Counted from the stretch's first letter, positions 25,654 to 35,191 are shown. The stretch is DNA of 64,000 bases from Chitinophaga agrisoli (GCF_008386695.1 NZ_VUOC01000002.1:1827595-1891594); one strand, 5' to 3'. A program made the numbers and translations. The notes: generated from the letters alone by a model not told the origin.

Positions 25654-25687
25654 AAAGTCCACAGTTCATTGGCTGTGGACTTTTTGT
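25654..25687 (+). terminator. Terminator after the small porin gene
   Basis: Perfect 11-bp stem (aaagtccacag with ctgtggacttt), 8-nt loop, followed by tttttgttt. It overlaps the -33 region of the argS promoter. Confidence 0.85.
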
Positions 25688-25688
25688 T

Positions 25689-25696
25689 TACCTTTG
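25689..25696 (+). promoter_or_regulatory. argS promoter -7 element
   Basis: TACCTTTG is an exact TAnnTTTG match. A TTG at 25669-25671 lies 17 bp upstream, shorter than the ideal spacing. The predicted leader before the argS ATG is about 22 nt. Confidence 0.5.
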
Positions 25697-25724
25697 CAGC
25701 TACTTTGCATTAACCATTTTTCAC

Positions 25725-27656
25725 ATGAGCGTTGTACAACACATTAGATCAGCAGCCGTAACAGCCATTAAATCGCTTTATAACCAGGATATAGCCCTTG
25801 CCGATATAGCTATTAACGTTACCAAACCGGAATTCGAAGGCGAATACACCATCGTGGTCTTTACCTTCACAAAATTCAGCCGCCAGAAACCGGAAGAAAC
25901 CGGCCAAACCATTGGCAACTACCTGGTAACTAATTTCCCGGACTTGGTAGCCGGCTTTAATGTGGTGAAAGGCTTCCTGAACCTGAGCATCAACAACGCC
26001 TACTGGATACAATACCTGCAGACCAATTTTAATAATGCCCATTCCGGCCGCAAACCGGCCAATGGTAAAAAGGTGATGGTAGAATATTCTTCTCCCAACA
26101 CCAATAAACCCCTGCACCTGGGCCACCTGCGTAATAACTTCCTGGGTTATTCCATTGCAGAGATCTTAAAGGCCGCCGGGTACGAAGTAATAAAAGCAAA
26201 CCTGGTGAATGACCGGGGTATACATATTTGTAAATCTATGCTGGCCTGGCAACTGTTTGCCCATGGCGATACGCCGGAATCCACCGGCATCAAGGGCGAT
26301 CACCTGGTAGGCGACTATTATGTGAAGTTTGAAACGCTGCTCAAGGAACAGGCCGAGCCTATCATAGCCAGGATCCTGGAGAATGATTTCCGTGACTTTG
26401 GCGGCGCAGAACTGGAAAAGGTAGAAAAGCTGGCAGCTTTGCTGCATAAGCCGGAGATCCAGCAAGACGAAGAAAAAGCAGGTAAGCTGCACGATGATAT
26501 CAAGGAGATTGCCCGTAATAAAACGGAGATCATGCAACAGGCCAAGATCATGCTGCAGCAGTGGGAAGCCGGTAACCCTGAAGTAAGGGCGCTGTGGAGC
26601 ACCATGAACGGCTGGGTATATGATGGCTTTGAGACCACCTATAAACGCCTGGGTATCGACTTTGACAAGGTCTATTACGAAAGCGAAACCTACCTGCTGG
26701 GGAAAGACCTGGTAGAAGATGGCCTGCGTAAAGGCGTGTTATTCCGCAAAGAAGATAATTCCGTATGGATAGACCTTACGGCCGATGGCCTGGATGAAAA
26801 GCTGCTGCTGCGCGGCGATGGCACCTCCGTATACATGACCCAGGACCTGGGTACCGCCAGGCTTAAATATCAGGATTTTCAGATGCAGCAAAGCATTTAC
26901 GTGGTGGCAGACGAACAGAACTACCACTTTAAAGTGCTGAAACTGATCCTGGAAAAACTGGAAGAACCTGCTGCAGAAGGCGTATACCACCTTTCTTACG
27001 GTATGGTGGAACTGCCGGCCGGCCGTATGAAAAGCAGGGAAGGCACCGTGGTGGATGCGGATGATCTGACGGAGGAAATGGTGAATACCGCTGCCGAACA
27101 AACAAAAGCATCCGGCAAATTACAGGATCTCAGTGAAGAGGAACTGCAACGCCTGTACGAGATCATTGGCCTGGGCGGCATGAAGTTCTTCCTGCTGCGG
27201 GTAGACCCTAAAAAGCGGATGATCTTTAACCCAAAAGATTCCATCGACCTGAATGGTTTTACAGGCGCTTTTGTCCAATATGCGCATGCACGTATCAAAT
27301 CCATCTTCAGGGAAGTAGGCATAACAGATGTCAGTCATTTGGACACTTACCGGCATAATGACAGTTTACTGCCATTGGAAAAAGAGCTGATCAAACTGAA
27401 CGAACAATTTGGCGAGATCCTCGATGATGCCCAACGGGAAATGAGCCCGGCCATTATTGCCAACTATGCCTTCCATCTGGCACAAACATTCAATTCCTTC
27501 TATGCAGAAAAAGTAGAAGGCCATTACACCTACTCCATCGCCAGAGCGGAATCTGAAGACAAACAAAAACTGCGTTTGCAGATCATCTCCATGACCGCCC
27601 ATACCATTGCCCAAAGCATGAAACTGCTGGGTATTGATGTACCGGAGAGAATGTGA
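25725..27656 (+). CDS. argS: Arginyl-tRNA synthetase
   Basis: 643 residues. It has the Arg-N domain (about 1-90), a class I Rossmann core with HIGH-type motif in SSPNTNKPLHLGHLRNN (about 124-140) and VNDRGIHICKSM, the degenerate KMSKS region GRMKSREG, and an anticodon-binding helical domain ending in KLLGIDVPERM as in other ArgRS proteins. A charged helical stretch at about 205-290 makes it somewhat longer than common ArgRS. It charges tRNA-Arg in the cytoplasm. It has its own promoter and a bidirectional terminator. Confidence 0.97.
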   Translation: MSVVQHIRSAAVTAIKSLYNQDIALADIAINVTKPEFEGEYTIVVFTFTKFSRQKPEETGQTIGNYLVTNFPDLVAGFNVVKGFLNLSINNAYWIQYLQTNFNNAHSGRKPANGKKVMVEYSSPNTNKPLHLGHLRNNFLGYSIAEILKAAGYEVIKANLVNDRGIHICKSMLAWQLFAHGDTPESTGIKGDHLVGDYYVKFETLLKEQAEPIIARILENDFRDFGGAELEKVEKLAALLHKPEIQQDEEKAGKLHDDIKEIARNKTEIMQQAKIMLQQWEAGNPEVRALWSTMNGWVYDGFETTYKRLGIDFDKVYYESETYLLGKDLVEDGLRKGVLFRKEDNSVWIDLTADGLDEKLLLRGDGTSVYMTQDLGTARLKYQDFQMQQSIYVVADEQNYHFKVLKLILEKLEEPAAEGVYHLSYGMVELPAGRMKSREGTVVDADDLTEEMVNTAAEQTKASGKLQDLSEEELQRLYEIIGLGGMKFFLLRVDPKKRMIFNPKDSIDLNGFTGAFVQYAHARIKSIFREVGITDVSHLDTYRHNDSLLPLEKELIKLNEQFGEILDDAQREMSPAIIANYAFHLAQTFNSFYAEKVEGHYTYSIARAESEDKQKLRLQIISMTAHTIAQSMKLLGIDVPERM

Positions 27657-27707
27657 TGAACAACTTTTAGCGGTTAGCTATTGGCTTCTAGCGATAAACG
27701 TACTAAA

Positions 27708-27750
27708 GACAAAAGCGAAGCAAGATGATTGCTTCGCTTTTGTCTTTTTA
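27708..27750 (+). terminator. Bidirectional terminator between argS and the TPR gene
   Basis: Perfect 15-bp stem (gacaaaagcgaagca with tgcttcgcttttgtc) with a 7-nt loop and a T-run at 27745-27749. It lies between converging genes. Confidence 0.9.
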
Positions 27751-27763
27751 TAACAGCTAAAAA

Positions 27764-28258
27764 CTAGTAACTCGTTGCCCTGTCACACAGCTCCTCTCCT
27801 CTTTTCAACTCCCCGGAGCCTATATACGATTTCCCCAGCATGAACATGGCAAAATAATTCTGCGGCTGTATCGCCAGCAGTTTGCTCCACATAGTCACCG
27901 CCGCTTTGTAGTTTCCTTCATAATAATATACATGCCCCAGGTTGTGGATCACCTGCAGATCCTCCGGATCAGTGCCATGCAGGCTGTCTGATCCCAATAT
28001 CTGCCGGTAATAATATATGCTTAAGCGATAGTTCTCCAGTAAGGCGTAGATCTGCCCCAGCTCCAGGTAAGCGGGCGTAAAGCTTTTGTCTTCCTGTATG
28101 GCGGCATGAAAATACTTGAGCGCAGCGTCCAGTTTACCGGAACGTTTCAACACCAGCCCTTCTTTATAATATGTTTTGGCCTTGTCCTTTGGGTGCGCAA
28201 TGGCAATCTGCATGGTAATGGCTGCTACAAACAGCAAGCATAGAATACGTTGGGTCAT
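27764..28258 (-). CDS. Exported TPR-repeat protein
   Basis: 164 residues, signal peptide to about residue 21. Four TPR units fill the rest: KTYYKEGLVLKRSGKLDAALKYFHAAIQ, AYLELGQIYALLENYRLSIYYYRQIL, VIHNLGHVYYYEGNYKAAVTMWSKLL and AMFMLGKSYIGSGELKRGEEL, with conserved A/G/Y packing positions. It is a periplasmic scaffold for an unknown partner. The neighbours (cdd, lepB) give no clear clue. Confidence 0.75.
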   Translation of the reverse strand: MTQRILCLLFVAAITMQIAIAHPKDKAKTYYKEGLVLKRSGKLDAALKYFHAAIQEDKSFTPAYLELGQIYALLENYRLSIYYYRQILGSDSLHGTDPEDLQVIHNLGHVYYYEGNYKAAVTMWSKLLAIQPQNYFAMFMLGKSYIGSGELKRGEELCDRATSY

Positions 28259-28320
28259 AGATATACAGTAGCAATAATTGTTCCCCTGCTACAAATATAC
28301 TAATTTTTATCTATACGATT

Positions 28321-28806
28321 TTACTCCATATCCCGCGAAGTGAAAGAAAGCGGTAACAATTGTCCGGCGGCTGGTATCACATATATCTTACCGTTCTGCC
28401 CGCCCAGGATAACCCGGATGGGATGCTGCTGCCGTTGCTCATATTCAGATAACGACTGACGGCAGATACCGCACGGAGAGATGGGTTGATCACTATTGCC
28501 TTCGGGGTTATGATAGCTAACGGCAATGGTTTCAATGGCCATGTTGGGAAACAGGGATGTAGCCACAGATAACGCCGTTCTTTCCGCGCAGATACCAGCG
28601 GGAAAAGAGGCATTCTCCTGGTTGGTGCCACTCACCGTTTCCCCATTGGTCAGGCGGATAACCGCCCCTACCCGGAAATTGGAATAAGGCGCATATGCCT
28701 GTGCAGTGATCTTTCTGGCAGCTTCTAATAACGCAGCATCCTGTCCTTCCAGTTCAGATATATCGTCATAACATAGGTACTCAAAAGGTTGCTGCAATTT
28801 GTGCAT
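28321..28806 (-). CDS. cdd: Cytidine deaminase
   Basis: 161 residues. It shows the zinc deaminase motifs: YAPYSNFRVGAVIRLTNG, NASFPAGICAERTAL (Cys ligand and catalytic Glu), and SPCGICRQSLSEY (two Cys ligands). The size matches tetrameric Cdd. It deaminates cytidine and deoxycytidine for pyrimidine salvage. The ATG at 28806 is 123 bp downstream of the lepB stop with a terminator between, so it is likely transcribed separately. Confidence 0.95.
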   Translation of the reverse strand: MHKLQQPFEYLCYDDISELEGQDAALLEAARKITAQAYAPYSNFRVGAVIRLTNGETVSGTNQENASFPAGICAERTALSVATSLFPNMAIETIAVSYHNPEGNSDQPISPCGICRQSLSEYEQRQQHPIRVILGGQNGKIYVIPAAGQLLPLSFTSRDME

Positions 28807-28878
28807 GGGTGATAGCAGGAATGATTTTATTAAGAATGCTGCGAAGATATTAAATAATAAGCATGGTATAAATATAAA

Positions 28879-28906
28879 TGTCCTGCACCGTTGATGGTGC
28901 AGGACA
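28879..28906 (-). terminator. lepB terminator
   Basis: 11-bp perfect stem (tgtcctgcacc with ggtgcaggaca) and 6-nt loop just after the lepB stop; on the minus strand it runs into an AT-rich tract. Confidence 0.7.
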
Positions 28907-28928
28907 TCTGTTTTGTATGCGAATGATC

Positions 28929-30104
28929 TTATTTAATGGTCCTGAAAAGGCGGCTCCAGCGGATGCTGCCACGGCCGTAGCTCATCCAGATCAACCACGC
29001 CTTACCTACCACATGGTCTTCCGGAACAAAGCCCCAGTAACGGGAGTCCAGGGAGTTGTTACGGTTGTCCCCCATCATCCAGTAGTAGTTCATTTTAAAG
29101 GTATATGAATCTGCCGGCTTGTTATTGATATAGAACTGCCCGTTCTTAGCCTCCAGCGTATTGCCTTCATACACGCGGATCACGCGGTCGTAGATGGCGA
29201 TATTGGTGCTGTCCAGCTTTACGGTAGCGCCTTTCTTGGGTATATACAAAGGGCCAAAATTCTCTTCAGTCCAGTGATAATGTGCAGTGTCGTAAGGGAA
29301 TACGGATTGTTCGCCGCTAAAATAGGGCTGCACATCCTTTACTGTGGGGAAAGTCTTCTTAATATCCAGCACATTCCCCGGCGTAAGGTTATACAGGAAC
29401 AGGCCCGCGGACAGGGTATTTTCTGCCCCGGAAATATCCATATCGTCCAGGCGGTCCGGGTTTAGCGGATCACCATTGGAAGTTTGTACCGTATACCTTC
29501 TCTCACTTTCTGGTGGAATGGGCGCCTGCTGGCCGTTCACGAACACCACCCCATCGCGGAGGCTAAGTGTATCGCCGGATTCTGCCACACAGCGTTTAAT
29601 ATAGTTCTCCCTTTTATCTACCGGGCGGGAAGTTACATGGTAGGATTCCCATACCGCATCGCGGCCCAGGCTGCGTACCAGCCCGTAATAACTCTGATCC
29701 TGCTGCTCCAGTGCTACGGTATCACCTTCCGGGAAGTTAAATACCACCACATCGTTCCGTTTTACGCGGGTAAAACCGGGCAGGCGTCTGTACGGCCATT
29801 CTACGGCTTCGGAATAGGCTTTGGTATATTTGGTAAAAGGTAAAGTATGATGGGTAAAAGGTACTGCCAATGGCGTATTGGGGATACGCGGACCGTAACT
29901 GATCTTGCTTACGAACAGGAAATCGTTCACCAGCAGCGTTTTTTCCATGGAAGGAGTAGGGATAGTATACGCTTCGAATATAAAGGTGCGGATCAACGTG
30001 GCTGCGATGATGGCGAAGACCGCCGCGTCCAGCCATTCCCGTACAGCAGACTTCCTTTTCCTGGGCTGGTCGTCCTTATTGCGCTTCCAAAATGCCAGAT
30101 TCAT
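28929..30104 (-). CDS. lepB: Signal peptidase I
   Basis: 391 residues. A basic N-terminus leads to one TM helix (about 24-44) and then the catalytic Ser52 in IPTPSMEKTL. The general-base Lys lies in the region of YIKRCVAESGDTLSLRDG, with the box E motif MGDNRNNSLDSRYWGFVPEDHVVGKA near the end. An insertion of about 130 residues between the boxes makes it longer than the enterobacterial type, as usual in Bacteroidota. It cleaves Sec and Tat signal peptides at the outer face of the inner membrane. Promoter at 30141-30171. Confidence 0.95.
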   Translation of the reverse strand: MNLAFWKRNKDDQPRKRKSAVREWLDAAVFAIIAATLIRTFIFEAYTIPTPSMEKTLLVNDFLFVSKISYGPRIPNTPLAVPFTHHTLPFTKYTKAYSEAVEWPYRRLPGFTRVKRNDVVVFNFPEGDTVALEQQDQSYYGLVRSLGRDAVWESYHVTSRPVDKRENYIKRCVAESGDTLSLRDGVVFVNGQQAPIPPESERRYTVQTSNGDPLNPDRLDDMDISGAENTLSAGLFLYNLTPGNVLDIKKTFPTVKDVQPYFSGEQSVFPYDTAHYHWTEENFGPLYIPKKGATVKLDSTNIAIYDRVIRVYEGNTLEAKNGQFYINNKPADSYTFKMNYYWMMGDNRNNSLDSRYWGFVPEDHVVGKAWLIWMSYGRGSIRWSRLFRTIK

Positions 30105-30140
30105 TCAGTTGTGATTGTTTTTTAGATATCTATAAAAGAA

Positions 30141-30171
30141 CAAATATAATATTCTGTTGGTTGCCAGCTAA
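30141..30171 (-). promoter_or_regulatory. lepB promoter
   Basis: On the minus strand TTAG (complement of 30168-30171), 19 bp, then TATATTTG (complement of 30141-30148), an exact -7 match and one mismatch at -33. The predicted start is about 30 nt before the lepB ATG. Confidence 0.5.
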
Positions 30172-30191
30172 TTTTCTCTGCAAAAGTTTTC

Positions 30192-30839
30192 TTAAAGTTC
30201 CCCACTTAATATACGGTTAATCTCTGCCGACTGGTTCATGATCATACAATGGGTGCCCCCTTTTATCACATGGGTGGGTTGTATGGTTTTCAACGGAAAA
30301 GTAAGGTCACTGTCGCCCTGAATATGCACTAAATGATTGGGAATGAATTCGTTCTCCCAGTTAATGACCACATTAATGGCCCAGCGCATGTAATGCTGAT
30401 CTTGTTTTTTCAGGTATTCCCGTAACAACTGCGCTGCTTCAGGGGTTTGTGGCCCCATATAATGTTTAACGATGAGATAGCGTTTTCCAAAAATAAGCTG
30501 ATCCGGCAAATGATTTAGCTTTAAACGCCTTACCCAGTTAAAATAAGCCGGGCGTTCCCGGGTATGTTTAATAGTACTGATAAGGATATTCTTGGCTATA
30601 GGCCGTTGTTTTGCAATCTCCAGGCTCAACATGCCGCCAAAAGAAAGGCCCAGGAGGGTTATCTCGCCTTCTGCGGTAATGCCACGGGCCATGCGGGCGG
30701 CATAATCGGCATAAGGCTCATTGGGTTGAGGATCTAACCAGGGCAGATAGTGCACGGTGTATTCGTCCGGGAAGCGCAGGTGGCGGAACATCCGCTCGTC
30801 TGCGCCCATGCCGCTGATGAGGTATATATGTTTGCTCAT
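30192..30839 (-). CDS. Alpha/beta hydrolase
   Basis: 215 residues from ATG 30839. The frame continues 21 codons upstream, but that extension is Cys/Arg-rich and lies in the gap after the regulator gene. Signature elements: ISGMGADERMF (oxyanion loop), nucleophile Ser66 in GLSFGG, Asp in GDSD and His in GGTHCM. There is no signal peptide, so it is cytoplasmic. Substrate unknown. It is 80 bp downstream of the response regulator gene on the same strand. Confidence 0.85.
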   Translation of the reverse strand: MSKHIYLISGMGADERMFRHLRFPDEYTVHYLPWLDPQPNEPYADYAARMARGITAEGEITLLGLSFGGMLSLEIAKQRPIAKNILISTIKHTRERPAYFNWVRRLKLNHLPDQLIFGKRYLIVKHYMGPQTPEAAQLLREYLKKQDQHYMRWAINVVINWENEFIPNHLVHIQGDSDLTFPLKTIQPTHVIKGGTHCMIMNQSAEINRILSGEL

Positions 30840-30919
30840 TCTGGTGTATCGTTTTACCGTTCGCCGTGGGCCGTTGGTACTGCCGCAATGACAATGATCC
30901 AATGACCGGCGGCCAACCG

Positions 30920-32098
30920 CTATATGCTGGCTTTCTTCCTGTTAGGTACTACATAATCCTCCACATTATCCGCCGTGATGGTTTTGCCGGAAAGGATCAC
31001 CAATCTTTCCACCACATTGCGCAGCTCCCGGATATTGCCGGACCAGTCATGGTCTTCCAGGGCCTTCAGTGCTGCCGGATCAATGGCCTTTTTCGTAATG
31101 CCATACTCCTGGCATACGCCGTCCAGGAAATGATCTACCAGCAGCGGTACATCATCCCGCCGGTCGTTCAGCGAGGGCACATGGATCAGGATCACGCTCA
31201 GGCGGTGGTAAAGGTCCAGGCGGAAGTTCTTATCCTCCACTTCCTTCAGCAGATCCTTATTGGTAGCGGCTATCACGCGCACATCTACATTGATCTCCTT
31301 ATCGCCCCCAACCCGGGTAATACGCCCTTCCTGCAGGGCGCGCAGCACTTTGGCCTGGGCGCTCAGGCTCATATCGCCTATTTCATCCAGGAAAAGGGTA
31401 CCGCCATTAGCCTGTTCAAATTTGCCGATACGTTGTTTAACGGCAGATGTAAAAGAGCCTTTTTCATGTCCAAACAGCTCACTTTCAATCAATTCGCCGG
31501 GGATGGCTGCGCAATTCACTTCCACCAGGGGGCCACTGGCACGGCTGCTGCGCTCATGTATCCAGCGGGCTACCAGCTCCTTCCCTACCCCATTCTCCCC
31601 GGTTACCAGTACGCGCGCGTCTGTGGGCGCTACCTTTTCAATGGTCTCTTTTATTTTGAGGATGGGACCTGAAGCCCCTATCATTTCCTGGGTCTTGTTC
31701 ACCTTACGGCGCAGCCTTTTGGTCTCAGCTACCAGGTTGGTCTTGTCCATGGCATTCCGCAGGGTGATGAGCAACCTGTTCAGATCCGGCGGTTTGGAGA
31801 TATAGTCATAAGCGCCCTTTTTCACCGCATCTACGGCAGTATCGATATTGCCGTGGCCAGATACCATCACGATCGGGATGTCCGGATTGGTTTCCTTCGC
31901 TTTTTCCAGGAACTCCAGCCCGTCCATCTTGGGCATTTTAATATCGCACAATACAGCATCATACTGCTTTGCCGTAAACATTTTAAAGCCTTCTGCCCCA
32001 TCTGCCGCTTCGTCTATCTTATATCCTTCGTAGGTCAGTATCTCGCCTAATGTTTTACGGATGCTTTTTTCGTCGTCGATTATCAGAATATTGGCCAT
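30920..32098 (-). CDS. NtrC-type response regulator without DNA-binding domain
   Basis: 392 residues from ATG 32098; an upstream ATG at 32122 lies in the promoter box and is rejected. Receiver domain 1-120 with phospho-acceptor Asp52 and Lys102. AAA+ domain about 138-370: Walker A GENGVGKE (167-174), sigma54-loop GSFTSA (214-219, usual form GAFTGA), Walker B TLFLDE (234-239). The protein stops at 392, right after the AAA+ lid, with no Fis-type helix-turn-helix. It could activate sigma54 from solution, or act by protein contacts. The cognate kinase is not adjacent. Confidence 0.9.
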   Translation of the reverse strand: MANILIIDDEKSIRKTLGEILTYEGYKIDEAADGAEGFKMFTAKQYDAVLCDIKMPKMDGLEFLEKAKETNPDIPIVMVSGHGNIDTAVDAVKKGAYDYISKPPDLNRLLITLRNAMDKTNLVAETKRLRRKVNKTQEMIGASGPILKIKETIEKVAPTDARVLVTGENGVGKELVARWIHERSSRASGPLVEVNCAAIPGELIESELFGHEKGSFTSAVKQRIGKFEQANGGTLFLDEIGDMSLSAQAKVLRALQEGRITRVGGDKEINVDVRVIAATNKDLLKEVEDKNFRLDLYHRLSVILIHVPSLNDRRDDVPLLVDHFLDGVCQEYGITKKAIDPAALKALEDHDWSGNIRELRNVVERLVILSGKTITADNVEDYVVPNRKKASI

Positions 32099-32119
32099 AT
32101 TGCTGTTTTGAGTAGGGAG

Positions 32120-32127
32120 CAAAGATA
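32120..32127 (-). promoter_or_regulatory. Promoter -7 element of the response regulator gene
   Basis: TATCTTTG on the minus strand, an exact TAnnTTTG match, about 22 bp before the ATG at 32098. No clear -33 box is seen. It overlaps the longer frame's start codon at 32122 and so supports the shorter start. Confidence 0.5.
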
Positions 32128-32300
32128 ATGAAATAATGGGCTGATGTGATTAATGTGCGGATGGGTGGATGTGCACACTAGCATAATCGCCTGCATCCCG
32201 CGTGCAGTATGAAAAATAACAAATAGTCTACTAATTTTACAGGTTTTATACGTACTTTCAGTATAGTAAATATTTTATTCCTGTAATTTCACGCCGCATT

Positions 32301-33110
32301 ATGGACAAGTTTTTAGAGGAGCTAAAGAAGAGACATCAATGGGCAGCGGCGAATGCGTTCCCTTGTACAAAAGCAGTGAACGATTTTGCCAGCAACCTGG
32401 TAAATTGGTTGTTTCCTGAGCATACAGGCAAAGTGATGACGGAAGCGGAGTTGGAACAATATCCACAGATCCTGCAACAACAATTGCAAGATCTCTTGCA
32501 TACCATGCAATCCCAGTTGCCGGACACAGCCTCCCAGCTAAGCCAACTTTTCATGCAGCAGGTACCTGCTATCTATGATGATCTGACAAAAGACGCTTCG
32601 GCCATTTACCAGGGAGATCCCGCTGCCACCTGTCTTTACGAAGTAATTAGGGCTTATCCCGGTTTTTATGCCATCGCCTTTTACCGCATAGGCCATGCCC
32701 TGCAGGAGCTGCATATTCCCTTGCTGCCACGCATGATCACGGAACTGGCACATGCCCGCACGGGTATAGACATACACCCGGCCGCCTCCATAGCGCCCTA
32801 CTTCTGTATAGACCATGGCACCGGTATCGTAATAGGGGAAACCTCTATTATAGGCGCCCATGTAAAATTATACCAGGGCGTAACCCTGGGCGCGCTGAGC
32901 ATTGATAAGAGCATGGCTAAAAACAAACGCCATCCTACTATTGAAGAGCATGTAGTAATCTATGCCGGAGCCACCATCCTGGGCGGCGATACCGTTATTG
33001 GCCACCACAGCGTAATTGGCGGCAATGTTTGGCTCATCAAAAGCGTAGCGCCCTTCTCCCGCATTTACTACAAGGCAGATGGGAGCATGAACATTGTTGA
33101 AATAGCATGA
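32301..33110 (+). CDS. cysE: Serine O-acetyltransferase
   Basis: 269 residues. An N-terminal helical domain (about 1-140) leads to a left-handed beta helix with hexapeptide repeats: GIDIHPAASIAPYFCIDHGTGIVIGET, then VKLYQGVTLGALS and HPTIEEHVVIYAGATILGGDTVIGHHSVIGGNVWL. His in the IDHG motif and the PAASIG-like turn are the catalytic hallmarks of CysE. It forms O-acetylserine, the substrate of the cysM product 69 bp downstream, so the two genes make the cysteine branch. Confidence 0.94.
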   Translation: MDKFLEELKKRHQWAAANAFPCTKAVNDFASNLVNWLFPEHTGKVMTEAELEQYPQILQQQLQDLLHTMQSQLPDTASQLSQLFMQQVPAIYDDLTKDASAIYQGDPAATCLYEVIRAYPGFYAIAFYRIGHALQELHIPLLPRMITELAHARTGIDIHPAASIAPYFCIDHGTGIVIGETSIIGAHVKLYQGVTLGALSIDKSMAKNKRHPTIEEHVVIYAGATILGGDTVIGHHSVIGGNVWLIKSVAPFSRIYYKADGSMNIVEIA

Positions 33111-33179
33111 TTACCCGCGCCATTGACCATCAACTGTATTGACAGCACACATTAGACAAACCTAAATCCGTAATTAATT

Positions 33180-34064
33180 ATGTTTTCTATCCTTGACCAG
33201 GTTGGTAATACACCGATAGTTGAATTAAAGAAACTCACCGCCAATCCCAACGTAACCATATATGCCAAGCTGGAAGGCAATAATCCCGGCGGCAGCGTAA
33301 AGGACAGGGCCGCCTACGGTATGATCAAAGGCGCGCTGGACCGTGGGGAACTGAAGCCGGGTACGAAGCTGATAGAAGCCACCAGCGGCAACACAGGCAT
33401 TGCCCTGGCCATGATCTCCAGCCTGTTTGGCGTGGAAATAGAATTGGTAATGCCGGAAGATGCTACCCGCGAGCGGGTGCTGATCATGGAGGCCTACGGC
33501 GCTAAAGTGGTGCTCACGCCCAAAGAAGCGTCTATGGAAGGAGCCATTGACTATGCCCATGCGCAGGTTGCCAAAGGCGGCTACCATATGCTGAACCAGT
33601 TTGCCAACCCGGATAACTATGGCATGCACTACCGCACCACCGGCCCGGAAATATGGCGGGATACCCAAGGCGCTGTTACCCATTTTGTAAGCGCCATGGG
33701 CACTACTGGCACCATCATGGGCGTTTCCCGTTATCTGAAAGAACAGAACCCGCAGGTGCAGATCTGTGGCTGCCAGCCCACAGAAGGCTCCCGCATACCG
33801 GGCATCCGCAAATGGCCGGAGGCTTATCTGCCTAAGATCTTTGAAAAGGAACGGGTAGACCGTATCATGGATATTTCCGAAGAAGAAGCCCGCAACATGA
33901 CCCGCCGCCTGGTAAAGGAGGAGGCCGTATTCTGCGGCATGAGCAGTGGCGGCGCTGTTGCTGCAGCGGTCCGCCTGTCAAAAGAACTGGAAAAAGGCGT
34001 GATCGTGTGCATTATCTGCGACCGTGGGGATAGATACCTTTCCAGCGACCTGTTTGAAAAGTAA
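33180..34064 (+). CDS. cysM: Cysteine synthase B (PLP-dependent)
   Basis: 294 residues, fold type II PLP enzyme. PLP lysine is Lys41 in NNPGGSVKDRAAYGM; the substrate loop is ATSGNTGIALA; the phosphate-binding loop is SAMGTTGTIMG; the C-terminal CGMSSGGAVAAA contacts the PLP ring. The YLPKIF and RWPEAY-type segment (here KWPEAYLPKIF) fits CysM better than CysK. It makes cysteine from O-acetylserine and sulfide or thiosulfate. Followed by a strong terminator. Confidence 0.93.
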   Translation: MFSILDQVGNTPIVELKKLTANPNVTIYAKLEGNNPGGSVKDRAAYGMIKGALDRGELKPGTKLIEATSGNTGIALAMISSLFGVEIELVMPEDATRERVLIMEAYGAKVVLTPKEASMEGAIDYAHAQVAKGGYHMLNQFANPDNYGMHYRTTGPEIWRDTQGAVTHFVSAMGTTGTIMGVSRYLKEQNPQVQICGCQPTEGSRIPGIRKWPEAYLPKIFEKERVDRIMDISEEEARNMTRRLVKEEAVFCGMSSGGAVAAAVRLSKELEKGVIVCIICDRGDRYLSSDLFEK

Positions 34065-34082
34065 AAAAGCAAAATAAAAAGC

Positions 34083-34121
34083 AAAGCGGCTGCACCAGTT
34101 AGATGCAGCCGCTTTTTATTT
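34083..34121 (+). terminator. Terminator between cysM and pdhB
   Basis: Perfect 12-bp stem (aaagcggctgca with tgcagccgcttt), 9-nt loop, T-run at 34113-34117. Upstream A-runs make it plausible on the minus strand too, for pdhB. Confidence 0.88.
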
Positions 34122-34153
34122 TACCGGAGATAGCCAGCTATGCTATCCCTTTT

Positions 34154-35137
34154 TTACTTTTTCATATACATTACTTCCTTCACCAGCTTCACAGTACGCT
34201 CTATATCAGGCATATACAGTTTCACCAGGTTGGGCGCATAGTGCATAGGCGCATCTGCAGCCGTGATACGGCGGATGGGAGCATCCAGGTAATCAAAACC
34301 CTCTTTCTGGATACGGTAACTGATCTCAGAAGAGATACTGGAGAAGGGCCATTGCTCTTCTACGATCACCAGACGGTTGGTTTTCTTCACAGACTCCAGG
34401 ATGGTGAACCAATCCAGCGGGCGGATGGTACGCAGGTCAATTACTTCTGCCTCAATACCTTCCTTAGCCAGTTCTTCCGCAGCACCCAGGGCCACTTTCA
34501 TCATCTTATTAAAAGAAACGATCGTTACGTCCTTACCGGCGCGTTTGATATCTGCCTTACCGATGGGAATGATATATTCCTCTTCCGGTACTTCGCCCAT
34601 ATCACCGTACATTACCTCACTTTCCATGAAAACCACCGGGTCTTCATCGCGGATAGCCGCTTTCAGCAGGCCTTTGGCATCATAAGGGTTGGAAACGGAT
34701 ACCACCTTTAAACCGGGGATATTGGCATAATAGCTTTCAAAAGCAGTGGAGTGCTGAGCGCCCAGCTGACCGGCAGAACCGTTGGGGCCGCGGAACACGA
34801 TCGGGCAACCTACCTGTCCGCCACTCATGGCCAGCATCTTGGAAGCGGTGTTCAGGATCTGGTCCAGCGCCAGTACGGCAAAGTTCCAGGTCATGAATTC
34901 CACCACCGGACGAAGGCCGTTCTGCGCAGCGCCTACGCCAATGGCAGCAAAACCTAATTCCGCAATTGGGGTATCGATCACCCTTTTAGCCCCAAATTCA
35001 TCCAGCATTCCCTGGCTCACTTTATAGGCTCCGTTGTATTCGGCAACTTCCTCTCCCATCAGAAATACGCGGTCGTCCCGGCGCATCTCTTCCTGTAAGG
35101 CTTCTCTTAAGGCTTGTCTGAAAGCTATCTGACGCAT
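34154..35137 (-). CDS. pdhB: Pyruvate dehydrogenase E1 component, beta subunit
   Basis: 327 residues from ATG 35137. A frame reaching 35221 is rejected because the promoter lies inside it. It has the transketolase pyrimidine-binding core: [18 protein letters not shown], the [20 protein letters not shown] motif (catalytic Glu environment), [21 protein letters not shown], and the C-terminal domain with [27 protein letters not shown]. It pairs with E1 alpha (not in the window) in the acetyl-CoA-forming complex. In Bacteroidota the alpha and beta genes are often unlinked, as here. Confidence 0.93.
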   Translation of the reverse strand: MRQIAFRQALREALQEEMRRDDRVFLMGEEVAEYNGAYKVSQGMLDEFGAKRVIDTPIAELGFAAIGVGAAQNGLRPVVEFMTWNFAVLALDQILNTASKMLAMSGGQVGCPIVFRGPNGSAGQLGAQHSTAFESYYANIPGLKVVSVSNPYDAKGLLKAAIRDEDPVVFMESEVMYGDMGEVPEEEYIIPIGKADIKRAGKDVTIVSFNKMMKVALGAAEELAKEGIEAEVIDLRTIRPLDWFTILESVKKTNRLVIVEEQWPFSSISSEISYRIQKEGFDYLDAPIRRITAADAPMHYAPNLVKLYMPDIERTVKLVKEVMYMKK

Positions 35138-35191
35138 GCTATTGGTATAATGATTTGTAAAGATTTTAAGTCCTTCCTCTAAAGGCAGGGG

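Noticed and set aside
25725-27656. ArgS insertion as a fused extra domain
   Set aside because: The extra charged helical stretch at about residues 205-290 is modest and ArgRS length varies; no separate domain is recognisable.
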